64,000 nucleotides of DNA, taken from the NCBI RefSeq assembly GCF_021729135.1, contig NZ_JAJTWW010000013.1, positions 1 through 64,000 of the forward strand, read 5' to 3'. Source of the stretch: Brevibacterium daeguense (GTDB lineage: Bacteria; Actinomycetota; Actinomycetes; Actinomycetales; Brevibacteriaceae). Within the stretch, counting starts at the first letter, position 1, and every line of letters starts with the position of its first letter. The position numbers and the translations under genes are program-made. Under the pieces are notes generated by a model, which was not told the DNA's origin, ran no database searches, and saw only the letters and a list, made by a program, of their open reading frames with translations. Shown here one piece after another: positions 25,634-33,416 of the stretch.

Positions 25634-25948
25634 GTGGCGTGGTTCGTACTCGTCGTCTCCGGAATGCTCGAGGCCGTGTGGGCCTCCGCACTGTCCGCCT
25701 CGCAGGGCTTCAAGAAGATCCGGCCCACCATCGTCTTCGTGGTCGCCATGGTGGTCAGCATGCTCGGGCTGTCCTGGGCGATGACCTCCATCCCCACCGG
25801 CACGGCCTACGCCGTGTGGGTCGGCATCGGCGCGACCCTGACGGTCGTCTGGGCGATGGTCACCCGGCAGGAGAGCGCCTCGGTGGCGAAGATCGTCCTG
25901 CTCGTCCTGCTCGTCGGCTCGGTCGTGGGCCTGAAGGCGGTGAGCTGA
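25634..25948 (+). CDS. SMR-family transporter subunit A (SugE/Gdx-like guanidinium exporter)
   Basis: This 104-residue, four-helix SMR protein carries the essential glutamate in SGMLEAVWASALSASQGF (E near residue 12) and the SugE/Gdx signature SWAMTSIPTGTAYAVWVGIG, close to the KSLPVGTAYAVWTGIG of E. coli SugE. Gdx proteins export guanidinium in exchange for protons. The GTG at 25634 follows AAAGGG; longer frames would start inside the riboswitch. The next gene starts at the base after its stop and encodes a second SMR subunit, so the exporter is probably a heterodimer. Confidence 0.88.
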   Translation: MAWFVLVVSGMLEAVWASALSASQGFKKIRPTIVFVVAMVVSMLGLSWAMTSIPTGTAYAVWVGIGATLTVVWAMVTRQESASVAKIVLLVLLVGSVVGLKAVS

Positions 25949-26377
25949 ATGCCGTGGCTCGTCCTCGTCATCAGCGCCGTGTTCGAGGCGATCTGGGCCA
26001 CTGCGCTCGGATACTCCGAGAACTTCACCCGGCTCCTCCCGACGATCGTCTTCCTCATCACGGTGACCATCAGCATGCTCGGATTGGGGTGGGCCGCCAA
26101 GCACATCCCGATCGGCACGGCCTACGCGGTCTGGACGGGAATCGGGGCTGCGCTGACCGTGGGGATCGCCGTGGTGACCGGGCAGGAAGCGCTCACGGCG
26201 TGGAAGGCTGTGTTCCTCGGCGGGATCATCGTGGCGGTGATCGGACTCAAGCTGGTGCCGTCCAAGCCGGCGCAGTCCGGTCAGCCCGGTCAGCCCGGTC
26301 AGTCCGGTCAGTCCGGTCAGTCCGGGCAGTCCGCGGCGGCGCAGCCGGGTGCCAGGTCGGAGACCGGCTCGTCGTAG
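25949..26377 (+). CDS. SMR-family transporter subunit B with a repeat-rich C-terminal tail
   Basis: This 142-residue SMR protein has the glutamate in ISAVFEAIWATALGYSENF (E near residue 13) and GWAAKHIPIGTAYAVWTGIG, again SugE/Gdx-like. Ordinary SMR proteins end near residue 105. This one continues for about 38 residues with a tail of repeated SGQ/PGQ triplets, written in seven 9-base units (26273-26335), which should lie in the cytoplasm or outside depending on topology. It abuts subunit A with no gap, so a heteromeric exporter controlled by the guanidine-III riboswitch is likely. Confidence 0.87.
   Translation: MPWLVLVISAVFEAIWATALGYSENFTRLLPTIVFLITVTISMLGLGWAAKHIPIGTAYAVWTGIGAALTVGIAVVTGQEALTAWKAVFLGGIIVAVIGLKLVPSKPAQSGQPGQPGQSGQSGQSGQSAAAQPGARSETGSS
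26273..26335 (+). repeat. Seven 9 bp units encoding the SGQ/PGQ tail
   Basis: Units of CAGTCCGGT or CAGCCCGGT run in frame at 26273-26335 inside the SMR subunit B gene. Slippage here would change the tail length without a frameshift. Confidence 0.9.
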
Positions 26378-26517
26378 CCGCCTGCAGAAGTCATCTCTTC
26401 GGCCACAGGTGCCGGCGCTTGATGTCGGGCGGCGTCAGCTCGCCACTGCGGACGGGATACCTTCGAGTAGGGTGCGAATATTCCCCGCACCACGACGTCT
26501 ACCGGAAGAGATGAAGG

Positions 26518-27087
26518 ATGTCCGAGCAGTCAGCGCCGAACCGCACCAAGACCATCGTGGCCATCGGGGGAAGCACCCGGTCCGGCTCGTCGTCGGAGGT
26601 GCTCATGCTTGCCGTCGCAGAGGCGGTGGCTGAACGGACCGGAGCGCGACTGCGGACGTTCGCAGCCGAGTTCATCAGCGCGCTGCCGTTCGCGGGCACC
26701 AACTGGGGCAGCGAGACGCCGGAGCAGACGGCCTTCCTCCAGGCTGCCGGCGCCGCTGACGCCATCGTGCTCGGCACCCCTGCCTACCACGGAGGAGTCT
26801 CCGGATTGGTCAAGAACGCCCTCGATCACCTGGGCGACTTCGAGGGTTCGGGCGGCGGCCGGATCGCGCCGGTGGGTGTGGTCGTGACCGGCACGGACCC
26901 GCTGTCCGTCTTCAACACGGTGCGCGCGGCTCGGGATATCAGCGCTCGGATGCGCGGGGTGCCCACGCCGAGTGCAGTAGCCGTGCTGTCGAAGTCGGGC
27001 TACCAGGACGAGAGGGGGCGATTGCTGCCCGAGGTGCGGCAGCAGGTTGACACCGTGGTACAGGAGATCGTCGCGCTGCTGAAATAG
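26518..27087 (+). CDS. NADPH-dependent FMN reductase family protein
   Basis: This 189-residue flavodoxin-fold protein has the phosphate-binding IGGSTRSGSSSEVLM (about 16-30) and the flavin loop GTPAYHGGVSGLVKNALDHL (about 84-103), which identify the NAD(P)H-dependent FMN reductase family (ChrR/SsuE/MsuE-like). It reduces FMN or quinones in the cytoplasm. ATG 26518 is preceded by GGAAGAG. It lies 140 bases after the SMR operon and may be separate. The partner oxygenase, if any, is not next to it. Confidence 0.85.
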   Translation: MSEQSAPNRTKTIVAIGGSTRSGSSSEVLMLAVAEAVAERTGARLRTFAAEFISALPFAGTNWGSETPEQTAFLQAAGAADAIVLGTPAYHGGVSGLVKNALDHLGDFEGSGGGRIAPVGVVVTGTDPLSVFNTVRAARDISARMRGVPTPSAVAVLSKSGYQDERGRLLPEVRQQVDTVVQEIVALLK

Positions 27088-27167
27088 TGCCGCACCCCGG
27101 CTCTGCGACCGCGACCCACCCGGTCGCCCGGGCATGACGTTCGGCAGCTGCTCACGCCTCTGCTCGA

Positions 27168-28619
27168 TCAGCCCGCCGCAGCCCGCCTCCCGTGTGCTCC
27201 CAGCCTGGCCGCCAGCCAGCCGAATGCCGCGGTCAGCACCAGGGTCCCGAGAATCGTCCACCCGTAGGCGATCTGCATCGGCGCGATCTGCGCCAGCCCG
27301 GCGAACAGGGTGGACAGCACGGCAATCCCCAGGCCCAGCCCCGTCTGCTGGCCGGTGGCGACCAGTCCGCCGGTGAGGCCGGCGACATCGTCGGGCACGA
27401 CGTTCATGATCACGGACACCAGCGGCCCGAGCATGAGCCCCTGTCCGCCGCCGATCAGCACCGCGGTGAATTGGAACCAGAGCACGAAGGGCGTGAGCTC
27501 GGCCAGCGCTACGACCCCCAGCCCCACCAGGCCCACTCCCTGGATCACCGAGGCGATGACGAGCACGCGGGGACCGCCGATCGCCGGTCCGCCCAAGCGC
27601 GCCACGTACCGCGGGGCGAATGCGGAGGTGATGACGAAGGCCACCGCCAGCAGCGCCGCCGCCAGCCCGGACTCGAGCGGCGTGTACCCGAATCCCAGCT
27701 GACTGAGCACCGACCAGTTGAACATGAATCCGCCGATCATCACGAACAGCAGGCAGGCCAGCGTCACCCCGATCCGCACGCCCGGCTCCCGGATGACGTG
27801 CAGCGGGAGGATCGACGGTCGCCGCGAGCGCTCGCGCGCGCGGGAGTGCACTCCCAGCAGCACGAACCCCACCGCCGAGGCGCCCAGCAGCACCGCTGTC
27901 ATCACCAGCGGGTCCGCCGGGGACAGCGGCGACATGACATTGATGCTCGCCGCGTTGGTCAGCCCCGCGATGAGCAGCAGCAAGGAGGCGGCGAGGGTGA
28001 TCGAGCCGCGCAGGTCGAGTCCCAGCGGTGCAGCCGAGCGCGATTCGGTGAGATACCTGGCGCCGACCCACGCGAAGAACGCAGCCACGCCCACGCTGGC
28101 GAAAGCCGCCCGCCAGCCGAACTCCTCGCCGAAGGCCGTATTGATGACCCCGCCGAGCACCTGACCGCCCACGGTGCCGGTGCCCGCGAAGACGCTGTAG
28201 AGCCCCACCGCTCGCAACCGCGATTCCCCGGTGAGGATCGCCTGGATGCTGGCCAGCACCTGCGGTGTCGTGACCGCGGCCGCGCAGCCCTGCAGCAGCC
28301 GGGCCACCACGAGGAGCTCGAGGGTCGGCGCACAGGCGGTCAGCAGCGCGGTGACGGCCAGCGCGGCCGTGCCGATCCGGAACATCCGGCGTCTGCCCCA
28401 CCGGTCGCCCAGCCGACCGGAGACGATGAGCCCGGCGGCGAAGGTCGCCGAGTATGCGCCGACGACGAGTGAGGTCCGGGATTCGGGAATGGCGAGCGAG
28501 AGCTGGATGCCGGGCGCGGAGATGCTGGCCACCGCGACCGTGTAGGTCGACAGGAAGGTGACGACGTACAGCGGCCAGACGGTCGAGCTCGGGGAGGATC
28601 CTCGGAACACCTCGATCAC
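27168..28619 (-). CDS. MFS exporter, probably with a frameshift at its 5' end
   Basis: This 483-residue MFS transporter shows SGRLGDRWGRRRMFRIG (motif A, about 68-84), VVARLLQGCAAAVTTPQV and many hydrophobic helices; it resembles DHA2-type drug exporters. The annotated GTG at 28619 has no ribosome site. A good site, AAGGAG, stands before an ATG at 28708, but that frame (beginning MTTDSSSLTGLG) hits a stop after about 30 codons. The main frame is open upstream of 28619 and there reads RRKLHSALQNSSVIEVFRG with GC-rich third positions. A one-base loss or two-base gain near 28660-28680 would explain this. The gene may be inactive or the base call wrong. Confidence 0.75.
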   Translation of the reverse strand: MIEVFRGSSPSSTVWPLYVVTFLSTYTVAVASISAPGIQLSLAIPESRTSLVVGAYSATFAAGLIVSGRLGDRWGRRRMFRIGTAALAVTALLTACAPTLELLVVARLLQGCAAAVTTPQVLASIQAILTGESRLRAVGLYSVFAGTGTVGGQVLGGVINTAFGEEFGWRAAFASVGVAAFFAWVGARYLTESRSAAPLGLDLRGSITLAASLLLLIAGLTNAASINVMSPLSPADPLVMTAVLLGASAVGFVLLGVHSRARERSRRPSILPLHVIREPGVRIGVTLACLLFVMIGGFMFNWSVLSQLGFGYTPLESGLAAALLAVAFVITSAFAPRYVARLGGPAIGGPRVLVIASVIQGVGLVGLGVVALAELTPFVLWFQFTAVLIGGGQGLMLGPLVSVIMNVVPDDVAGLTGGLVATGQQTGLGLGIAVLSTLFAGLAQIAPMQIAYGWTILGTLVLTAAFGWLAARLGAHGRRAAAG

Positions 28620-28895
28620 CGACGAATTCTGCAGGGCCGAGTGCAGCTTGCGGCGCGCGGCTGCTGCTGCAGCCCCAGCCCTGTGAGGGAGGACGAATCG
28701 GTGGTCATGCCAAGCTCCTTCGCTTGCGACCGAGGGGTGTGCTCGGTGCCGGATTCAACACTCGACCGATCGAGCGTTCAGCATCTCTCCAACATAACCA
28801 CACCATGGTCTGCGACGCACCGCCCACCCTCGATAACCACACCGCTGACCCGCGGCACGTTCACCTGACACGGGCCGAGTTCACCAAGCGCCGAA

Positions 28896-30149
28896 TCAGC
28901 GGCCGGGCAGCTCCGCGCTGTCGACCGCCACGATCGAGTGCGCCAGCGCTGTCACCCCCGCGGTCACCTCGGCGTGGTCGGTCCACTCCTCGGGGCAGTG
29001 GCTGCGGCCGCCCTGCGAGGGGACGAACAGCATGACCGCGGGAACCTGCGTGGCGATGATCGCCGCGTCGTGCTCGGCCCCGCTGAACAGCGTGGTGCGG
29101 GACAGTCCCAGGCCGTCGACCGACTCGGCGCACAGGCCCATGAGGGCGCTGTCCATCGTCACCGGCTGCTGGGTGGGCAGGAACTCGAAGTCGACGTCCA
29201 CTCCGCGTGAGCTCGCCTCGGTTCCGGCGGCGGCCAGGATCTCCGAGCGGGCGTAGTCGAGCCACTCGCCCTGCGGGCTGCGGAACTCGCCGGACATCTC
29301 CGCCTGCTCGGTCACCACGTTGACCGCGGTGGGCGTGAATGTCAGCGTGCCGGCGGTGCCGCGCGAACTCTCCTCCTGCGAGGCGATGCGCTCGACGGCG
29401 AGCACCGTGCCGGCCGCGGCACAGCCGGCATCCCGCCGACGGTTCATGGGCGTGGTGCCGCCGTGGTCGCGCTGCCCGCGGAACAGCGCCTTGAACCGGG
29501 ACAGGCCCGTGATGCGCTCGACGAGCCCGATCTGGCTGCCGTGCTCCTCCAGGTAGGGGCCCTGCTCGATGTGGAGTTCGATGAACGCGTCGACGCGGCT
29601 GAAGTCCATTCGGGCGCCGGTGATCCGGGCGGCGTCGATCCCCGCCGCCGCCAGAGCGTCCCCGAACCGCCCGCCCTCGGCGTCGGTGAGCGCGAGCGTG
29701 TCCGCGGTGATCTGACCGACGAGGGCGCGCGAGCCCACGCAGCTGAGGCCGAACCGGTTGGGCTCCTCGCTGAAGAAGTCGACGACGAGCAGGTCGTGGT
29801 TGAGCACCGTCCCCGATTCGCGCAGGCACCGGACCACCTCGATCGCGGCGACAACGCCGACCATGCCGTCGAAGCGCCCGCCGCCCGGGACGGTGTCGGT
29901 GTGGGAGCCGACCATGATCGTGCGGCCGCCCGACCTCGGACTGGTCAGCCGACCGAGGACATTGCCGGCTGCGTCGATCGTGGTCTCCAGGCCGGCCTGG
30001 TCCATGAGCCGCTTGGCGTGGTGCCGTCCCGCGATGTCGACCTCGGTGAGAGCGACCCGGGACCAACCGGGCAGGTCCGGGTCGACGAGGGCGGCGAGGT
30101 CCTCGAGGTCGGTGCGGATTCGGTCCGAAGCGGGAGTGAGGGTGGTCAT
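28896..30149 (-). CDS. M20 amidohydrolase (N-carbamoyl amino acid hydrolase type)
   Basis: This 417-residue enzyme has the dizinc ligands of the carbamoylase/allantoate-hydrolase group: VGSHTDTV (about 84-91), GGRFDGM, FFSEEPNRFG, ELHIEQGPYLEEH and SHCPEEWTDH near the C-terminus. It is the second such enzyme in the window and is clearly diverged from the one at 14313. The ATG at 30149 overlaps the MarR stop (ATGA) and GGAG precedes it, so the two are translated together and the MarR protein may respond to this enzyme's substrate. Confidence 0.87.
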   Translation of the reverse strand: MTTLTPASDRIRTDLEDLAALVDPDLPGWSRVALTEVDIAGRHHAKRLMDQAGLETTIDAAGNVLGRLTSPRSGGRTIMVGSHTDTVPGGGRFDGMVGVVAAIEVVRCLRESGTVLNHDLLVVDFFSEEPNRFGLSCVGSRALVGQITADTLALTDAEGGRFGDALAAAGIDAARITGARMDFSRVDAFIELHIEQGPYLEEHGSQIGLVERITGLSRFKALFRGQRDHGGTTPMNRRRDAGCAAAGTVLAVERIASQEESSRGTAGTLTFTPTAVNVVTEQAEMSGEFRSPQGEWLDYARSEILAAAGTEASSRGVDVDFEFLPTQQPVTMDSALMGLCAESVDGLGLSRTTLFSGAEHDAAIIATQVPAVMLFVPSQGGRSHCPEEWTDHAEVTAGVTALAHSIVAVDSAELPGR

Positions 30150-30775
30150 CGTGGACTCCAATCGAGATCACCGCTGCCCAGCTCCTGTGCCATATCGAGC
30201 AGGAATCGGATCACCACTTCGCGCTCGTCGGCACTCAACCGGGCGGCGGAGTGGAACCGGCGCGCGTGCTGGGCGCCCACCGTTTCCATCGCAGACTTGC
30301 GGGTCTCCTGGGTGATCCGCAGCACCTGCGCCCTGCGGTCGGTGGGGTGGGGGCTGCGCGTGAGGTGACCGCCGCGCTCCAGCCGGTCGACGAGTTTGGT
30401 CGTCGAGGCCGAAGAGATCCCCAGGTGCACCGCCAGCGCCGAGGCGGTCGCCACCTGACCCGAGTTCTCCGCGACGATGAGGAAGTGGATGGCCCGCATG
30501 TCGGTCTGGCCGAGTTTCATGTACTCCAGGGAGGCGTCCCGCAGCCGGTTCTCCGCCTCCCGCAGCTCGCCGAGCGCCTGCATCACGGCGCTGATCTGCG
30601 CGATCTCCTCCTTGGAGAAGTGCGCGCGGTCGATGAGCCGGCCGTCCGGGTCGTTCGAATCGACGTCGTAGACAGCGGGTCCGGTCGGGGGAGCAGCGTC
30701 CTGCGGTGCGGAATGGGACCCACCGGAAGAGCCGGCGGTGTCCACGGGGTCACCGACAGGATGAGCGAAGGTCAT
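30146..30775 (-). CDS. MarR-family regulator
   Basis: This 209-residue protein has a winged-helix core at about 85-150 (ASALAVHLGISSASTTKLVD then RLERGGHLTRSPHPTDRRA, the wing with the DxRR motif). The first 60 residues form an acidic, Pro/Ser/Gly-rich extension unusual for MarR proteins. It is divergent from the MmpL gene, and a perfect palindrome with central TAA (30816-30828) lies between them, the likely operator for both. It shares an operon with the carbamoylase through a 4-base overlap. Confidence 0.88.
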   Translation of the reverse strand: MTFAHPVGDPVDTAGSSGGSHSAPQDAAPPTGPAVYDVDSNDPDGRLIDRAHFSKEEIAQISAVMQALGELREAENRLRDASLEYMKLGQTDMRAIHFLIVAENSGQVATASALAVHLGISSASTTKLVDRLERGGHLTRSPHPTDRRAQVLRITQETRKSAMETVGAQHARRFHSAARLSADEREVVIRFLLDMAQELGSGDLDWSPR

Positions 30776-30815
30776 CTGCAGATTGTACCGCGGAGAAAGG
30801 ATGCTAGGCTGATTG

Positions 30816-30828
30816 CTAGCTAAGCTAG
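30816..30828. promoter_or_regulatory. Candidate MarR operator between marR and mmpL
   Basis: CTAGC-TAA-GCTAG is a perfect 13-base palindrome, with another CTAG at 30804-30807. CTAG is rare in this GC-rich DNA, so the cluster stands out. It lies 25 bases before the MmpL start and 41 bases before the MarR start. Confidence 0.6.
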
Positions 30829-30852
30829 GTATTTATCCGAAAGGTCCCTGTC

Positions 30853-33171
30853 ATGTTCACTCGCGTGCCGCGCTGGCTGCGCATCCTGCTTCCGGCACTC
30901 CTCATCCTCGGGTGGCTGGCGGGCGCCTCGGTCGGAGGGCCACTCTTCGGACGGGTCGACGAGGTGTCCTCCAACGATCAGACCCTGTATCTGCCGGAAT
31001 CGGCCGACGCCTCGGGGGTCCAGCAGAAGCTCGATGAGTTCACCGACAGCGACGCCCTGCCGGCGGTGGTGGTCTTCGTCAGCGACGAGGAGCTCACCGA
31101 CAGCCAGCTGGAGGTGATCGGCGAGCGGGTCGCCGCTGCCGCGGACCTGCCCGTGGTCGTCGACGACGTCTCCCCGCCCATCCCCTCGGAGGACGGGCTG
31201 GCGGCGCAGTCGTTCGTCCCGCTCGACGCGGACGTAGACACCGGCGAGGCGGTCGAGACCCTGAGTGCCGAGCTGCGGGACGGCCTGCCCGGGGACATCA
31301 CCGTCTACGTCACCGGACCGGCCGGCTTCTCCGCCGACCTGGCTGCCGGGTTCGCCGGCATCGACGGGCTGCTGCTCGCAGTGGCGCTCGCGGCGGTGTT
31401 CATCATCCTCATCATCGTCTACCGGTCCTTCCTGCTGCCGCTGGCGGTGCTGAGCACCAGCGTGTTCGCCCTGTGCGTGGCCCTGCTGACCGTGTGGTCG
31501 CTGGCCAAGGCCGGGGTCCTGCTGCTGAGCGGACAGACCCAGGGGATCCTGTTCATCCTCGTGATCGGCGCCGCCACCGACTACTCCCTCCTCTACGTCG
31601 CCAGATACCGCGAGGAACTGCGGCACACCCCGAACAAGTGGGACGCGACGGGGAAGGCGATCCGCGGATCGTTCGAGCCGATCCTTGCCTCTGGCGGCAC
31701 CGTGATCGCCGGCCTGCTGTGCCTGCTGCTCAGCGACCTAAAGTCGAACTCCACCCTGGGCCCCATCGCCTCGATCGGTATCGTGTTCGCGATGCTGTCG
31801 GCGCTGACCTTCCTGCCGGCGCTGCTGTATGCGCTCGGCCGTGCGGCATTCTGGCCGCGCCGCCCGCTCTACGACCCCGAGGCGGGTGACGCCGCCGCTC
31901 CGACCCGCGGGCTGTGGGCCGGGGTGGCGCGGTTCGTGCGGCGCGCTCCTCGTGCGATCTGGATCGTGACGACGATCGTGCTGCTGGGCGGTGCCCTCGC
32001 CGCCACCCAGCTCCAGGCCAGCGGCGTTCCGCAGTCCGAGCTGGTGCTCGGCGAGTCCGAGGCGCGGGACGGCCAGGAGGCCCTCGGCGAGCACTTCCCC
32101 GGCGGGGCCGGGTCTCCGGTGTACGTCCTCGTCGATGAGGACCAGTTGCCGGATGCCGCGCAGGTCCTGTGGGACACCGGCGAGATCGAGTCCGTGACCG
32201 TCAGTGCCGAGGACTCACCGTCCGGCACCCTGCCGGTGAGCGAGGACGGCGACATCGAGCAGCCGGGATTCCCGGGTGGTGCGAGCGGGGTTGATCCGCA
32301 GGGCGCCGCTGGACCGGACGGCGCGGCTGCGCCTGAGGTGCCCGAGATCGCCCCGACCGTCGTCGACGGTCAGGTGCTGCTCCAGGGAACCCTCGCCTCG
32401 ACGGCGGATTCGCTGGAGGCCGAGGAGACGGTGCGCGACCTGCGGGCCGCACTCGCAGACGTCCCCGGCGAGGCGCTGGTCGGCGGCGTGACCGCGACCG
32501 CCGTGGACACGAACGACTCCGCCATCCACGACCGGAACCTCATCATCCCGATCGTGCTCGTGGTGATCCTGCTGATCCTCATGGTGCTCCTGCGAGCGAT
32601 CGTCGCGCCGGTGCTGCTGATCCTCACCACCGTGCTGTCCTTCGGCACGGCGATGGGTGTCGCGGCACTCGTGTTCAACTACATCCTCGACTTCCCGGGC
32701 GCCGATCCCGCGGTGCCGCTGTACGGGTTCGTGTTCCTCGTGGCGCTCGGCATCGACTACAACATCTTCCTCATGACGCGGGTCCGGGAGGAGTCGCTCG
32801 GCTGGGGCACTCGCGCCGGAGTGCTGCGCGGCCTGGCGATCACCGGCGGGGTGATCACCTCGGCGGGCGTGGTGCTGGCGGCGACCTTCGCGGCGCTGTC
32901 GGTCATCCCGATCCTGTTCCTCGTGCAGCTGGCATTCATCGTGGCCTTCGGCGTGCTGCTCGACACCTTCATCGTGCGTTCGCTGCTGGTGCCGGCGCTC
33001 GTGTACGACATCGGACCGAAGGTGTGGTGGCCATCGAAGCTCGGCCGCTCCGCCCGGCCGGGTGATGCGCGAGGCGCCGGCCTGACGACGGGTGTCGATC
33101 TGGCGACGGGTGGTGATGACGGCAGTGGCGCGCAGGAAGGGCCCGTGCGCCTCCTCGCACGCCGCCGCTGA
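30853..33171 (+). CDS. MmpL/RND-family membrane transporter
   Basis: This 772-residue protein has the MMPL layout: an N-terminal helix, a large outer loop, six helices (first set about 170-340) with GAATDYSLLYVARYREEL, then a second outer loop and six helices (about 560-740) with GIDYNIFLMTRVREE. The two Asp-Tyr motifs are the proton-relay residues of the family. It probably exports a lipid or toxic compound. The second loop holds a Gly/Pro/Asp-rich stretch near residues 465-500. GAAAGG precedes the ATG. The divergent MarR gene and the palindrome between them suggest ligand-induced expression. Confidence 0.9.
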   Translation: MFTRVPRWLRILLPALLILGWLAGASVGGPLFGRVDEVSSNDQTLYLPESADASGVQQKLDEFTDSDALPAVVVFVSDEELTDSQLEVIGERVAAAADLPVVVDDVSPPIPSEDGLAAQSFVPLDADVDTGEAVETLSAELRDGLPGDITVYVTGPAGFSADLAAGFAGIDGLLLAVALAAVFIILIIVYRSFLLPLAVLSTSVFALCVALLTVWSLAKAGVLLLSGQTQGILFILVIGAATDYSLLYVARYREELRHTPNKWDATGKAIRGSFEPILASGGTVIAGLLCLLLSDLKSNSTLGPIASIGIVFAMLSALTFLPALLYALGRAAFWPRRPLYDPEAGDAAAPTRGLWAGVARFVRRAPRAIWIVTTIVLLGGALAATQLQASGVPQSELVLGESEARDGQEALGEHFPGGAGSPVYVLVDEDQLPDAAQVLWDTGEIESVTVSAEDSPSGTLPVSEDGDIEQPGFPGGASGVDPQGAAGPDGAAAPEVPEIAPTVVDGQVLLQGTLASTADSLEAEETVRDLRAALADVPGEALVGGVTATAVDTNDSAIHDRNLIIPIVLVVILLILMVLLRAIVAPVLLILTTVLSFGTAMGVAALVFNYILDFPGADPAVPLYGFVFLVALGIDYNIFLMTRVREESLGWGTRAGVLRGLAITGGVITSAGVVLAATFAALSVIPILFLVQLAFIVAFGVLLDTFIVRSLLVPALVYDIGPKVWWPSKLGRSARPGDARGAGLTTGVDLATGGDDGSGAQEGPVRLLARRR

Positions 33172-33210
33172 CCGAAGCGGCAGCGCACTCCATCCCTTGC
33201 CCACACTGAA

Positions 33211-33289
33211 GGCGGGACATAACTGCGGTTACTGATCGTCGACGACAGCAGAATTTTCGACGATCGGTAACCGCAGTATGACGTCCGCC
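33211..33289. repeat. Large imperfect palindrome after mmpL
   Basis: ACTGCGGTTACTGATCGTCG (start of a 21-base arm, 33222-33242) pairs with 33257-33277 with one mismatch across a 14-base loop. The pairing continues outward in broken form (GGCGG...CAT with ATG...CCGCC) to about 33211 and 33289. The stem is longer than the terminators in this window, and the loop ends with a T-rich GAATTTT. It could be the mmpL terminator or a copy of a mobile palindromic element. Confidence 0.8.
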
Positions 33290-33416
33290 CCCGTCTGCGC
33301 GCACGCGGGTGGGCGCCTGCGGCCGTCTATGCACGCGCGCGAGTTGGTGGCAGGGTTCCTGGGAGAAGCACCAGCGCGCGCTGGGGACGTCGACACACAG
33401 CTGAAAGGTGATCGCG

